Source: Terrabacter aerolatus
GTDB taxonomy: Bacteria; Actinomycetota; Actinomycetes; Actinomycetales; Dermatophilaceae
Length of the DNA: 64,000 bases
Direction: 5' to 3'
Assembly: GCF_007991735.1 (NCBI RefSeq)
Contig: NZ_BJYX01000008.1
Coordinates: 91,579 to 155,578, forward strand
Position numbers and translations under genes: made by a program. The notes below the pieces were generated by a model that saw only the letters and a program-made list of their open reading frames with translations, made no database searches and was not told the origin of the DNA. Within the stretch, counting starts at the first letter, position 1; each line of letters starts with the position of its first letter. Of the stretch, positions 34,624-44,912 are shown in pieces.

Positions 34624-35432
34624 GCGCCGTCCGTCAGCACCGGCACCACCCGCGACGCGTCCAGCTCCGCCGCGATCGACACGTCGTCGGGCCACCCCCG
34701 CTCCACGAGCTCGCGCCCGCTCGCGCAGGCCCGCAGCGCCTCGTCGACCCGGTCCTCCACCGCGAGCCAGGCGGCGCCGGCCGCCTCGGCCTCCGGGCTC
34801 AGCAGCAGCGGTCCACCGCGGTGCTCGAGCCTCTGGGCCAGGGCCGCGACGACGGAGCCGGCCCCCCAGAGGTCCTCGACCGCCGGGCGCAGCGACCCGT
34901 CGGGCCAGCGCTCACCGGCCGGGACCACGACGACGGCGGGCTGCGTCCGTGAGCCGGCCTGCGCCTCGAGCCAGTCGACGATCCGGGCCGCGACCGCCGT
35001 CCGGTTGCGCAGCGACGCCGCCAGGACCTCCGCACCGGCGTCGGCGAGGAGGGCGCTGATCGTGGAGCCGTTGGGGGAGGGCAGCACGAGGTCGTCGAGC
35101 CCACCGGCCGCGGCCGCCCGACGGATCGAGGTCGGCGACAGGCTGACCCCGCCGTCCGTCCGCGTCGCCGAGCGGGGGCGCGCGAGCAGGGCGCCGCGCT
35201 CGTCGGCGAAGGCCCGCGCCGACTCGTCCCCCCACCGGTAGGGGTGGACCCTGATACCGGCGTCGACGGCGACCGAGACGCACGTCGTGAAGCTGAGGAC
35301 GTCGACGACGACTGCACACACCGGGGAACCGGCGGCGACGGCATACGACGTCAGGGCCCGCGCCGCGGTCGGTCCCCAGTCGAGGCGGACGACGTGACGG
35401 CCCTGGGAGTGCACCGCTGCCGCTTGGTCCAT
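34605..35432 (-). CDS. 2-phosphosulfolactate phosphatase-like protein (ComB family), 275 aa
   Basis: ComB fold: VDVLSFTTCVSVAVDAG with the conserved aspartate, LPSPNGSTISALLADAG, ASLRNRTAVAARIVDWL and VVVPAGERWPDGSLRPAVEDLWGAGSV. In methanogens ComB dephosphorylates phosphosulfolactate on the way to coenzyme M; actinobacterial members are orphans and probably act on another phosphate ester. ATG at 35432 is chosen over GTG 35438. Confidence 0.82.
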   Translation of the reverse strand: MDQAAAVHSQGRHVVRLDWGPTAARALTSYAVAAGSPVCAVVVDVLSFTTCVSVAVDAGIRVHPYRWGDESARAFADERGALLARPRSATRTDGGVSLSPTSIRRAAAAGGLDDLVLPSPNGSTISALLADAGAEVLAASLRNRTAVAARIVDWLEAQAGSRTQPAVVVVPAGERWPDGSLRPAVEDLWGAGSVVAALAQRLEHRGGPLLLSPEAEAAGAAWLAVEDRVDEALRACASGRELVERGWPDDVSIAAELDASRVVPVLTDGAYSARD

Positions 35433-35453
35433 GGTCACCAACCTACGGCCGGC

Positions 35454-36179
35454 TCAGCCGCCGAACGTCTGGGTCCAGTACGAGCCGTAGGTCCCGCCGC
35501 TCGCATGGCCGACACCGATGTCGCGATAGGCGCAGTTGAGGATGTTGGCCCGGTGCCCGGGGCTGGCCATCCATGCGTTCATGACGGACTCCGCGCTCGG
35601 CTGGCCGGCCGCGATGTTCTCGGCGATCGCCCCGCCGAGGTAGCCCGCAGACCTGATGCGCCCCGCGAAGGTCGAGCCGTCGGGGCTCGTGTGGGAGAAG
35701 TAGTCACGCGCGGCCATGTCGTCGCTGTGCCCCTGGGCCGCGCTCCGGAGCGCCGGGTTCACGGACACCGGCGCGCAGCCCGCGCGCGACCGCGCGGCGT
35801 TGACGAGGTCGACGACCTGCCCGGCCGCCTCCGCCGGTGGCGGGGCGGACGTCGTGGCCGTCCGCAGCGGGGCCGGCGGCCGGGTGGTGAGCGAGGGGCT
35901 GGGCGACGACGCGGTGCCGGACGCGGCCGTCGAAGCGGCGGTGGACGGGCTGGTCGACCCGCCCGGCGTCCCGACCGGGCCGGGCTCCTGGACGCCGTCC
36001 ACCCGACCCGTCGGCGCCACGGGGGTCGAGCCCGTCGGCGAGGGCGGCGGCACGAGGCGCAGGTCGCGGGCGGCGTCGAGGATGGCGAAGCCGCCGATCA
36101 CGAGCAGGGCCGACAGCACGAGCGTCACGACCGCGGCCCGTCGGGACCCGATGATCGCGGGATCGGTGTGCCGTCCCAT
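35454..36179 (-). CDS. CAP (SCP/PR1-like) domain exported protein, 241 aa
   Basis: One N-terminal membrane anchor (AAVVTLVLSALLVIGGFAIL), a Pro/Ser/Thr-rich linker, then a C-terminal CAP domain, about residues 120-241: VVDLVNAARSRAGCAPVSVN, GHSDDMAARDYFSHTSPDGSTF, AENIAAGQPSAESVMNAWMASPGHRANIL and YWTQTFGG. The cavity His and Glu residues of bacterial CAP proteins (HSDDMA, AENIA, PGHR) are present. Secreted or surface exposed; function unknown. ATG at 36177-36179. Confidence 0.88.
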   Translation of the reverse strand: MGRHTDPAIIGSRRAAVVTLVLSALLVIGGFAILDAARDLRLVPPPSPTGSTPVAPTGRVDGVQEPGPVGTPGGSTSPSTAASTAASGTASSPSPSLTTRPPAPLRTATTSAPPPAEAAGQVVDLVNAARSRAGCAPVSVNPALRSAAQGHSDDMAARDYFSHTSPDGSTFAGRIRSAGYLGGAIAENIAAGQPSAESVMNAWMASPGHRANILNCAYRDIGVGHASGGTYGSYWTQTFGG

Positions 36180-36282
36180 GTGCGCCTTTCGTCGACCCAG
36201 CGAGCGGTACCTTACGCGCCCCGCGCCCGGGTGGGGCCGATGGCGCGTCCGCGCGTCGACGACCCGGCGCCGGGGTGTCGGG

Positions 36283-36690
36283 TCACCCGGCGTCGAGCTC
36301 GAGCACGAGCCTGCGCGGGGCGGTGAGGCGGTACGACGCGTCGACGAGCTCGGCGACCTCCTGCCAGTCGAGCCCCTCCGGGGGGCCGCAGGCGCGCAGG
36401 TCCAGACCCACCCACCCGGCAGGCCCGAGGTAGGCCGGGTCGTAGAACCGGTCGTCACCGAGCAGCGCGGGCCGTTCGGCGGCGTCGGTGAGCACGAGCA
36501 GGGAGTGGCGGTAGGGCTCCGGGTCGTGGTCACCCTTGACGGTGCCGCCGTAGGTGGCGAAGACCTTCGTCGTGAAGAACGTCGGCCGCCCGTGCGAGAC
36601 CTTCTCGTCGGCGCCGGGCAGGGCGAGGCAGATCTCGCGGACCCTCCGCAGGTAGGCGTCGCCGGGGTCGAACATCAGCGGGTGGGCCAT
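36283..36690 (-). CDS. MmcQ/YjbR family protein, 135 aa
   Basis: YjbR-like small fold: ICLALPGADEKVSHGRPTFFTTKVFATYGG at the start and GWVGLDLRACGPPEGLDWQEVAELVDASYRLTAPRRL at the end, the normal conserved regions. ATG at 36690 has CGGTGGGG upstream. Follows the DsbA-type gene on the same strand with 20 bp between. Function unknown (a DNA-binding role has been suggested for the family). Confidence 0.82.
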   Translation of the reverse strand: MAHPLMFDPGDAYLRRVREICLALPGADEKVSHGRPTFFTTKVFATYGGTVKGDHDPEPYRHSLLVLTDAAERPALLGDDRFYDPAYLGPAGWVGLDLRACGPPEGLDWQEVAELVDASYRLTAPRRLVLELDAG

Positions 36691-36710
36691 GTCCCCACCG
36701 TAGGCGCGCG

Positions 36711-37427
36711 TCAGGCGCCGCAGGCCCCTCCGCAGCCACCGGCCCCGCAGCCACCCCCGCAGCCGCCGGCGGCGACCGGCTCGAGCACCTCGTGCCGGTG
36801 CTCCCACGCCGTCTCGAGCGCCTGGGTGAAGACCTCGACCGGCTGCGCCCCGGAGACGCCGTACTTGCGGTCGAGCACGAAGAAGGGCACCGACTCGATG
36901 CCGAGCATCTTGGCCGTCGCCTCGTCGCTGCGGACGTGGTTGCCGTAGTCGTCGGACTCGAGCATCTCGCGCACGGTGCCCTCGTCGAGGCCGATCTCGC
37001 CGGCGAGCCGGACGAGCACGTCGCGGTCGCCGACCGCGAGCCCGTCGGTGAAGTAGGCCTGCATGAGCCGCTCGTGGGCGGCGTCGGCGAGGCCCTGCTC
37101 GGCAGCGAGGTGCACGACGCGGTGCGCGTCGAACGTGTTGCCGTAGCGGGCCTGCTCCCAGTTGAACGTGAGCCCCAGCTCGTCCGCGGCCGCGGCCATC
37201 GACCGGTGCTGCGCGACGGCCTGCTCGCGCGTCGTGCCGTACTTGGCCGCGACGAGGTCGACGAGCGGGCGGTCCGACACGGCCGAGGCACCGCGGTCCA
37301 GCTCGAAGCTGTGCCACTGCACCTCGATCTCGTCGGCGTGCCCGAACTGCGCGAGGGCAGCCTCGAGACGACGCTTGCCGAGGTAGCAGAACGGGCACAC
37401 GATGTCGGACCAGATGTCGATCTTCAC
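36711..37427 (-). CDS. DsbA-family oxidoreductase, FrnE-like, with Cys/Gly tail, 238 aa
   Basis: Thioredoxin-fold DsbA superfamily protein beginning MKIDIWSDIVCPFCYLGKRR, CPFC active site at residues 11-14. A helical insertion (YGTTREQAVAQHRSM... YFTDG) and the cis-Pro loop GIESVPFFVLDRKYGVSGAQP follow. It ends with a cysteine-rich tail, GGCGGGCGAGGCGGACGA (four Cys in 18 residues), a possible metal or redox accessory. No signal peptide, so cytoplasmic. ATG at 37425-37427. Confidence 0.9.
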   Translation of the reverse strand: MKIDIWSDIVCPFCYLGKRRLEAALAQFGHADEIEVQWHSFELDRGASAVSDRPLVDLVAAKYGTTREQAVAQHRSMAAAADELGLTFNWEQARYGNTFDAHRVVHLAAEQGLADAAHERLMQAYFTDGLAVGDRDVLVRLAGEIGLDEGTVREMLESDDYGNHVRSDEATAKMLGIESVPFFVLDRKYGVSGAQPVEVFTQALETAWEHRHEVLEPVAAGGCGGGCGAGGCGGACGA

Positions 37428-37512
37428 GGTCGTGAAACCTACCCGGGACTGCGGGTGTTCCCCGCATCGAGCGAGGCGCTCGTCACCCTCCGGGTGAGAG
37501 GGCGTATGCCGT

Positions 37513-38352
37513 TCAGCCGGCTCGTGCGACCCGGTGCAGGATCGCCGCCGCTGACTCCGCGTCGCGGGTCTCGGGCAGCCAGTGCCCCGCGTCGAGCTCG
37601 ACGAGCTCGTAGTCGGCGCCCACGTGCTCGCGGGTCAGCTCGGCGGCGGTGCGGCCGAGGAACGGGTCGCGCGAGCCCCACACGTAGGTCGTGGGCACCT
37701 CGACCCGGTGCGCCCCGACCCCGGAGTGCCGGGCCGCCCGGTACCAGTTGACCGGCCCGGTGAGCGCGTCCGCGCGGGCGAGGCGTGCGGCATACCTCGT
37801 CCGGTCCTCGACGGGCAGGCCGGAGCGCGCCATGAGCGAGTGGAACCCCGCCGCCAGGGCGTGCTCGGGCAGCCACGGCACCTGGAAGGCGGCCATGTAC
37901 CAGGAGCGGCGCTTCTGGTCGATGCCGGTGCGCCAGGCGCGCGACATGGCCGCGGGGTGCGGGGTCGACAGGACGGTCAGGGTCGTGACGCGCGACGGGT
38001 GGTTGGCCGCGACGAGCCAGGCGAGGGCGCCGCCCCAGTCGTGGCCGACGAGGTGGACCCGCTCGCGCCCGGACGTGTCGACGAGGGCGAGGACGTCGGC
38101 GACGAGCTCGTCGAGGCGGTAGGCGTCCTCGTCGGTCGGCCGGGCGCCGGGGGAGTAGCCGCGCTGGTCGGGGGCGAGCGTGCGCAGCCCCGCCTCGTTT
38201 AGACGGGCGGCGACACGGTCCCAGCTCGTCCGGTCCGTCGGGAAGCCGTGGAGCAGCACGACGACGTCGCCGTCCAGCGGCCCCTCGTCGGTCACGTCGA
38301 AGCGCAGCCCGTCGCGGCTGAAGGTCGTGATCCGTGCGTCGGGGGGTGCCAT
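37513..38352 (-). CDS. Alpha/beta hydrolase, epoxide hydrolase/haloalkane dehalogenase-like, 279 aa
   Basis: HGFPTDRTSWDRVAARL (oxyanion loop), the nucleophile elbow VHLVGHDWGGALAWLVA with Asp as nucleophile, VWGSRDPFLG and the catalytic His of ELDAGHWLPE. An Asp nucleophile places it with epoxide hydrolases rather than esterases. ATG at 38352. Nine-bp tandem repeats lie immediately upstream. Confidence 0.88.
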   Translation of the reverse strand: MAPPDARITTFSRDGLRFDVTDEGPLDGDVVVLLHGFPTDRTSWDRVAARLNEAGLRTLAPDQRGYSPGARPTDEDAYRLDELVADVLALVDTSGRERVHLVGHDWGGALAWLVAANHPSRVTTLTVLSTPHPAAMSRAWRTGIDQKRRSWYMAAFQVPWLPEHALAAGFHSLMARSGLPVEDRTRYAARLARADALTGPVNWYRAARHSGVGAHRVEVPTTYVWGSRDPFLGRTAAELTREHVGADYELVELDAGHWLPETRDAESAAAILHRVARAG

Positions 38353-38368
38353 GGCCCCATCCTGCCCC

Positions 38369-38431
38369 GTCGGGCCGGTGGGGGCGGTGGGGCCGGTCGG
38401 GCCGGTCGTGCCGGTCGTGCCGGTCGGGTCA
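38369..38431. repeat. 9-bp tandem repeat (seven copies) upstream of the hydrolase gene
   Basis: Seven consecutive 9-mers of the consensus GTCGGGCCG with one or two changes per copy, in the gap between two divergent genes. On the reverse strand they would read as Gly-Pro-Thr / Gly-Thr-Thr triplets in frame with the hydrolase, but no start codon precedes them. Confidence 0.85.
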
Positions 38432-38493
38432 GGGACCTCCCGTAGGGGGTCGCCCCGAAGCGCGGGCCCACGCGCCCGACCTACTGTGGAGCC

Positions 38494-40194
38494 ATGCCCG
38501 ACGCGTCCGACCGGCCGAGCCGCCCCGGCAGCGCCCGGCCGTGGTGGCACCTCTCGCGCACCGGCCTGTTCTTCGGCGCCGCCTACTTCCTCACGTCGAT
38601 GGCGCCGAGCCTGCTGCCCCGCACGTGGTACTACCAGGGGCTCATCAGCGGGCTGTGCGCCGTCGCCGGCTACGCGCTCGGCGTCCTCGTCGCCTGGGTG
38701 GTGCGCCGGGTCGCCCGACTCATCGACCTGCACGTGACGGTGAGCGGGGAGGCCCGCCACTGGCTGCTCGCCGCCGCGCCCGTCTTCGGGGCGGTGGCCG
38801 TCCTCGGCCTGACCGTCGCCAACGTGCGAGCCCAGGCGCGCACCGCGGCCGTGGTCCGGCTGGAGCCGCTCGATCCCCTCGACTGGGCGCTGGCGCTCGC
38901 GCTCGCGGCCGTCATCGCGGTCCTCTTCCTCGCGGTCGCCCGGGGGCTGCGTGGGGCGACCCACCAGCTGGCGCTCGCGGCGGGCCACGTGCTGCCCAAG
39001 ACGATCGCGACCGTCATCGCCGTCCTCGTCGTGGCGCTGACGACGGCCTGGGTCACCGACAGCGTGCTCTTCCACCGCGGCATGCAGGCGTTCGCCGGGG
39101 TGGCCGCCCAGGTCAACACGGCCCCGACCGGTCGGTCGGCGCCGACGTCGCCGCTGCGCTCGGGCGGTCCGGGGTCGCTCGAGGCCTGGGACAGCCTCGG
39201 CTACCAGGGCCAGATGTTCGTCACGAGCGCTCCGACGCCGGCGCAGATCGCGGCCGCGACCGGCCGCGGCGCCATCGAGCCGATCCGGGTCTACGCCGGT
39301 CGCACGTCGGACCGCACGGTCGACGACGTCGCCGACGCCGTGGTCGCCGAGCTCAGGCGCACCGACGCCTTCCACCGACGCGTCCTCGCCGTCTTCACGA
39401 CGACGGGCACCGGCTGGGTCGACGACTGGTCGGCGCAGTCGGTCGAGTACCTGACGGACGGCGACAGCGCCATCGCGGCCATGCAGTACTCCTACCTGCC
39501 GAGCGCGATGTCGATGATGACCGACCGCGACACCCCGCGCGAGGCCGGCAAGGCGCTCTTCGACAAGGTGTATGCCGTGTGGCGCACGCTGCCGGCCGAC
39601 CACCGTCCGCAGCTTGTCGTCGGGGGTGAGTCGCTCGGCTCCTACGGCGGGCAGGCCGCCTTCGCGAGCGCCGACGACATGATCGCCCGCGCCCAGGGCG
39701 GGGTGTGGGTCGGCACCCCGAGCTTCACGGACATCTGGAGGTCCCTGACCGCGCGGCGCAACGAGGGATCGCCCGAGATCGTGCCGGTCGTCGACGCCGG
39801 CCTGCACATCCGGTTCGCGGCGAGCGGGGACCAGCTGACCCACGACTACTACGGCCGCGACTACGGCACCTGGGACTTCCCGCGCTTCGTCTACGCCCAG
39901 CACGCGTCGGACCCCGTCGTGTGGTGGAACCCGGCCCTGCTCGGTGCCGAGCCCGACTGGCTGCGTGAGCCCCGAGGGCACGACGTCAACCCGGACGTGA
40001 CGTGGATCCCGTTCGTCACCTTCTGGCAGCTCACCACCGACATGGCCGTGGGGCATGACCCGCCCGACGGCTACGGACACCGCTACGGTCCCGAGCTCGT
40101 CCCCGCGTGGGGGTCGGTGCTCGGCGGGTCGCCGACCGACGACTACAGCAAGGTCGTCGCCGGCATCGAGAAGACGGTCAACCGCGTGGCCTGA
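38494..40194 (+). CDS. Membrane alpha/beta-hydrolase family protein (Abhydrolase_9), 566 aa
   Basis: N-terminal membrane half (residues about 20-210, four to five hydrophobic segments beginning TGLFFGAAYFLTSMAPSLLPRTWYYQG), then a cytoplasmic or external hydrolase half with the nucleophile elbow VVGGESLGSYGG and VWVGTPSFTDIWRSLTARRN. Matches the Abhydrolase_9_N plus Abhydrolase_9 layout of actinobacteria. ATG at 38494 follows TGTGGAGCC. Substrate unknown. Confidence 0.87.
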   Translation: MPDASDRPSRPGSARPWWHLSRTGLFFGAAYFLTSMAPSLLPRTWYYQGLISGLCAVAGYALGVLVAWVVRRVARLIDLHVTVSGEARHWLLAAAPVFGAVAVLGLTVANVRAQARTAAVVRLEPLDPLDWALALALAAVIAVLFLAVARGLRGATHQLALAAGHVLPKTIATVIAVLVVALTTAWVTDSVLFHRGMQAFAGVAAQVNTAPTGRSAPTSPLRSGGPGSLEAWDSLGYQGQMFVTSAPTPAQIAAATGRGAIEPIRVYAGRTSDRTVDDVADAVVAELRRTDAFHRRVLAVFTTTGTGWVDDWSAQSVEYLTDGDSAIAAMQYSYLPSAMSMMTDRDTPREAGKALFDKVYAVWRTLPADHRPQLVVGGESLGSYGGQAAFASADDMIARAQGGVWVGTPSFTDIWRSLTARRNEGSPEIVPVVDAGLHIRFAASGDQLTHDYYGRDYGTWDFPRFVYAQHASDPVVWWNPALLGAEPDWLREPRGHDVNPDVTWIPFVTFWQLTTDMAVGHDPPDGYGHRYGPELVPAWGSVLGGSPTDDYSKVVAGIEKTVNRVA

Positions 40195-40247
40195 CCCGGA
40201 CCGACCCGTGCCGATCCGCGCCGCCGCGGCTCACCTACGCTCGGAGC

Positions 40248-40880
40248 GTGCCAGCACAGCGTTTCCACGGACAGATCGCCGGCGTCGGGTCGGCCTCCGG
40301 CGTCCGGATCGTCGTGGGCTCGTGGGAGCGCACGCCGCTCGGGTCGTTCGGCGACGCCATGGTCGAGACGGCGGACGGGCACCGGGTGCTCCTCGCGCCG
40401 ACGCCCGAGGTCGCGGCCTTCATCGAGGCGACCTACGTCTTCGACGAGGTGCGACTCGAGCCGGTCACGGTGTCGTCGGGACGCTACCGGTGGCACGTCG
40501 AGTCGCCGTCGCTGGTGCTCGACCTCACGGTCGGAGCGCGTATGCCGCTCGGCCGGCTCCTGCGCACCGTTCCCGCGCGCGTCGCGTCGAGTCCCGCGTG
40601 GGCGACCGTGGTCGACCCGGTGGCGCGAGTCGCCCTGCGGGGCGTGCGAACTCGGGGGACGGCGTCGGCCGGCCGGAAGGAGTACTACGGCGCCACCGAC
40701 CTGCACTCGGTGACGTCGCTGGACGGGGTCTTCGACGGCGCACCGCTCGGTGCGCTGGCGCCGGTCGACCCACCGTGCCGGTTCGGGTTCTCCTCGACCC
40801 CTACGCGGCCCTCCGTCACCACGGTCGTCACGACGGTGGTCCTGGCCGAAGACCCCGACCGGGGCGGGGCTGGGCGCTGA
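40248..40880 (+). CDS. Protein of unknown function, 210 aa
   Basis: GTG start at 40248. Soluble mixed alpha/beta sequence with VRIVVGSWERTPLGSFGDAMVETADGHRVLLAP and a conserved-looking EYYGATDLHSVTSLDGVFDGAPLG; codon use is like its neighbours. I do not recognise a family; actinobacterial homologues are likely. Its last 53 bp overlap the convergent DUF3626 gene. Confidence 0.6.
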   Translation: MPAQRFHGQIAGVGSASGVRIVVGSWERTPLGSFGDAMVETADGHRVLLAPTPEVAAFIEATYVFDEVRLEPVTVSSGRYRWHVESPSLVLDLTVGARMPLGRLLRTVPARVASSPAWATVVDPVARVALRGVRTRGTASAGRKEYYGATDLHSVTSLDGVFDGAPLGALAPVDPPCRFGFSSTPTRPSVTTVVTTVVLAEDPDRGGAGR

Positions 40881-41745
40881 GGGCCCCGAAACGGGCGACG
40901 TAGTGCCACACACGTTTGAGCGCCTGCTCGTCGTGACGTCCGCTGCGAGCGGCTGCGCCGAGGACCTGCGGGGTCACGACACCGTCGATGGCGAGGGACT
41001 CGGCCAGGGCGACGAGCTCGGGCCCGCGGTAGTCCGGGTGCTCCCGCAGCGTCGCGACGTCGAGGCGATAGCCAGGGTGCCACTCGACGGGCACCCCCAG
41101 CCGTAGCGCGTCGCCCTCGACCTCGGTGCCCCGGTAGCCGGGGTCGAGCACCAGGGCCTCGACGTCGTCGACGAGGTGGAGCTCGCCGTGGACGTGGGCC
41201 TCGACGTAGTCGTCCAGCCGGTCGTGCCCCGAGGCCTCGGCCACCTCTGCGAGTGCGAAAGCCGTTGCGGTGCCGAAGTGCTCGGGCTCGAAGACGCTGT
41301 CGGGAAAGCAGAACGTCGTGCGCTCCAGGGCGTGGGCCGCGAGCCGCACGTGCGCCGACCCGAAACGTGGCGCCGCACCGTAGGGGCTCCGCCGTAGGTC
41401 GAGACCGCCGTACTTCGGCCGCAGCGGCGGCTCCGCGTCGTCGTAGGCGCACCCGAAGATCCGGCTCTCCCAGCGCCACCGGTCCCCGCCCGGGTGCGCG
41501 GTCAGCCCCCCGTTGCCGGTGCCGGTCTCGAACTGGGACCGGTAGCGACCGTCCCGCGCCATGGCCGCGAGGATCGGCTCGCCCCGCACGAGCCGGTCGG
41601 GGTGGAAGTTCAGCGTCACGCGCAGCGACGGGTCCAGCGGCGGCCCGGACGAGAGCGCGCGCACGTGCGCGAGAGCCCGGCGGACGGCATACGGCAGCCC
41701 GTGGGCACCGCGACCGGGGTCGGCTGGTGGCGGTCGGCGGCTCAT
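40828..41745 (-). CDS. DUF3626 domain protein, 305 aa
   Basis: Characteristic DUF3626 content: LRVTLNFHPDRLVRGEPILAAMARDGRYRSQFETGTGNGGLTAHPGG, RPKYGGLDLRRSPYGAAPRFGSAHVRL and EAHVHGELHLVDDVEALVLDPGYRG, a (pseudo)ADP-ribosyltransferase-like family. ATG at 41745. Overlaps the previous gene convergently by 53 bp. Catalytic status not judged. Confidence 0.8.
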   Translation of the reverse strand: MSRRPPPADPGRGAHGLPYAVRRALAHVRALSSGPPLDPSLRVTLNFHPDRLVRGEPILAAMARDGRYRSQFETGTGNGGLTAHPGGDRWRWESRIFGCAYDDAEPPLRPKYGGLDLRRSPYGAAPRFGSAHVRLAAHALERTTFCFPDSVFEPEHFGTATAFALAEVAEASGHDRLDDYVEAHVHGELHLVDDVEALVLDPGYRGTEVEGDALRLGVPVEWHPGYRLDVATLREHPDYRGPELVALAESLAIDGVVTPQVLGAAARSGRHDEQALKRVWHYVARFGALSAQPRPGRGLRPGPPS

Positions 41746-41797
41746 GGGCACATCCTCACACCGTCGCGCAGGCGGGAGGAGGGGGTAGTAATGGGTC

Positions 41798-42538
41798 ATG
41801 GGCACGATGATCGACTTCCCCGAGCACGACCTCACCGCATACCGCGCCGACCCGACCGGAGAGCCGCGCGGCGCGGTCGTCGTCATCCAGGAGATCTGGG
41901 GCCTGGCCGACCACATCAAGGACGTGACCGACCGCGTCGCGGCCCAGGGGTACGTCGCCGTCGCGCCCGACCTGCTCGGTCACGTCGGGCTGACGCCCGA
42001 GATCGGGGCTCGCATCTTCGAGCTGATGTTCAGCGCGTCGGAGGAGGACCGCCTCGCCGCGCAGCCGCAGATGCGGGAGGCCACCACCCCGGCCCGCCAG
42101 CCGGAGTTCGCCGCGTGGGCCGTCCCGGCCCTGCGGGCCGTCGTCGACGCGCTCGTCGACGAGCCGGGCGTCGACGGGCGGGTGGGCGTCGTCGGTTTCT
42201 GCTTCGGGGGGACCTACACCTTCGCCCTCGCCGCCGCCGACGAGCGGGTGCGCGCCGCCGTGCCCTTCTACGGCAGCTTCCCGGAGAGCGCGGACCCCGC
42301 GTCCATCGCCTGTCCGGTCCTCGCCTTCTACGGCGAGGAGGACCACGGCATCACCGACGGGGTTCCCGAGCTCGAGTCGCGCATGGAGCAGGGCGGCGTC
42401 GACTTCTCGGCCCGGGTCTACCACGGGGTCGGGCACGCCTTCTTCAACGACACCTCCCCGTCGAAGTACAACGCCGAGGTCGCGGCCGACGCCTGGGACC
42501 GCACGCTGGCGTTCTTCGACGAGCACCTGACCCGCTGA
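41798..42538 (+). CDS. Dienelactone hydrolase family protein, 246 aa
   Basis: DLH fold with Cys nucleophile in VGVVGFCFGGTYTF, acid in FYGEEDHGI and His in YHGVGHAFFNDTSPSKYN. Oxyanion region VVIQEIWGLADHIKDVTDRVA. ATG at 41798 follows a purine-rich GGGAGGAGGGGG. The end carries a 14-bp tandem duplication spanning its stop codon. Confidence 0.92.
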   Translation: MGTMIDFPEHDLTAYRADPTGEPRGAVVVIQEIWGLADHIKDVTDRVAAQGYVAVAPDLLGHVGLTPEIGARIFELMFSASEEDRLAAQPQMREATTPARQPEFAAWAVPALRAVVDALVDEPGVDGRVGVVGFCFGGTYTFALAAADERVRAAVPFYGSFPESADPASIACPVLAFYGEEDHGITDGVPELESRMEQGGVDFSARVYHGVGHAFFNDTSPSKYNAEVAADAWDRTLAFFDEHLTR

Positions 42539-42551
42539 TGGACACCCGCTG

Positions 42552-42557
<6 letters not shown>
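42530..42557 (+). repeat. 14-bp perfect tandem duplication at a gene junction
   Basis: ACCCGCTGATGGAC twice in a row. The first copy holds the dienelactone hydrolase stop (TGA 42536-42538) and an ATG (42538); the second holds another TGA and the ATG (42552) used by the phosphatase gene. Confidence 0.97.
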
Positions 42558-44285
<1,728 letters not shown>

Positions 44286-44325
44286 CGGATTGTCGCGGGG
44301 CTTGGCGGATGGTCGCAGGGCCGCG
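44286..44325. repeat. 20-bp imperfect tandem repeat directly after a stop codon
   Basis: CGGATTGTCGCGGGGCTTGG followed immediately by CGGATGGTCGCAGGGCCGCG (15 of 20 bases identical, strongest in the first 16). Starts the base after the PhoD-like stop. Confidence 0.7.
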
Positions 44326-44339
44326 GACTCGCGCACGGC

Positions 44340-44912
44340 TCACCGCAGGAGGGCGAGCACCTCGTCCGTCGTCGCCGTCTCGCCGAGACGGGGGAAGATC
44401 CGTGCCACGGACCCCTCGTGGGCCGCCGCGTCGAGGTCGGTCATCGCGTCGGTCACGAGTGTCACGTGGTAGCCGTGCTCGTGGGCGGCCCGGGCCGTCG
44501 ACTCGACGCCGAGGCTCGTGGCGATCCCCGTGAGCACGATCTGGGTGACGCCGCGGCGACGCAGCTGCACGTCGAGGTCGGTGCCGTGGAAGGCGCCCCA
44601 GTTGCGCTTCGTCACGACGATGTCGCCGTCGTGCCCGGAGAGCTCGTCGACGATGACGTCCCAGTCCGACGGGCGCGGGCTCGTCGGACGCGGCTGCTCG
44701 GTGCGGCCGGGCACCGCGTCCGCGCCGTCGGCGGCGGTGGTGACCCGGACGAGCACGACCGGCAGGTCGCGATCGCGGAAGGCGTCGGCGAGGACCGCGC
44801 TGCGCCTCACGACGTCGGCGGCGGCATACGGGGCCGTCGGGCGTCCTGTGACCCCGCGCTGGAGGTCGATGACGACGAGGGCGGTCCGGGGGTCGAGGAT
44901 CGTGGCGGTCAT
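44340..44912 (-). CDS. Isochorismatase-family hydrolase, 190 aa
   Basis: Isochorismatase-like fold with TALVVIDLQRGVTG (catalytic Asp), IVVTKRNWGAFHGTDLD (Lys) and TGIATSLGVESTARAAHEHGY. In the cysteine hydrolases of this family a Cys sits where Gly is in SLGVESTAR, so catalysis must be of the Cys-less type or altered. ATG at 44912 overlaps the MFS stop (ATGA); third gene of the marR operon. Confidence 0.88.
   Translation of the reverse strand: MTATILDPRTALVVIDLQRGVTGRPTAPYAAADVVRRSAVLADAFRDRDLPVVLVRVTTAADGADAVPGRTEQPRPTSPRPSDWDVIVDELSGHDGDIVVTKRNWGAFHGTDLDVQLRRRGVTQIVLTGIATSLGVESTARAAHEHGYHVTLVTDAMTDLDAAAHEGSVARIFPRLGETATTDEVLALLR

Noticed and set aside
38353..38445. Collagen-like Gly-Pro-Thr extension of the alpha/beta hydrolase from the 9-bp repeats
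   Set aside because: The frame is open, but no ATG, GTG or TTG start lies upstream of the repeats in a sensible position, and ATG 38352 begins a complete domain.
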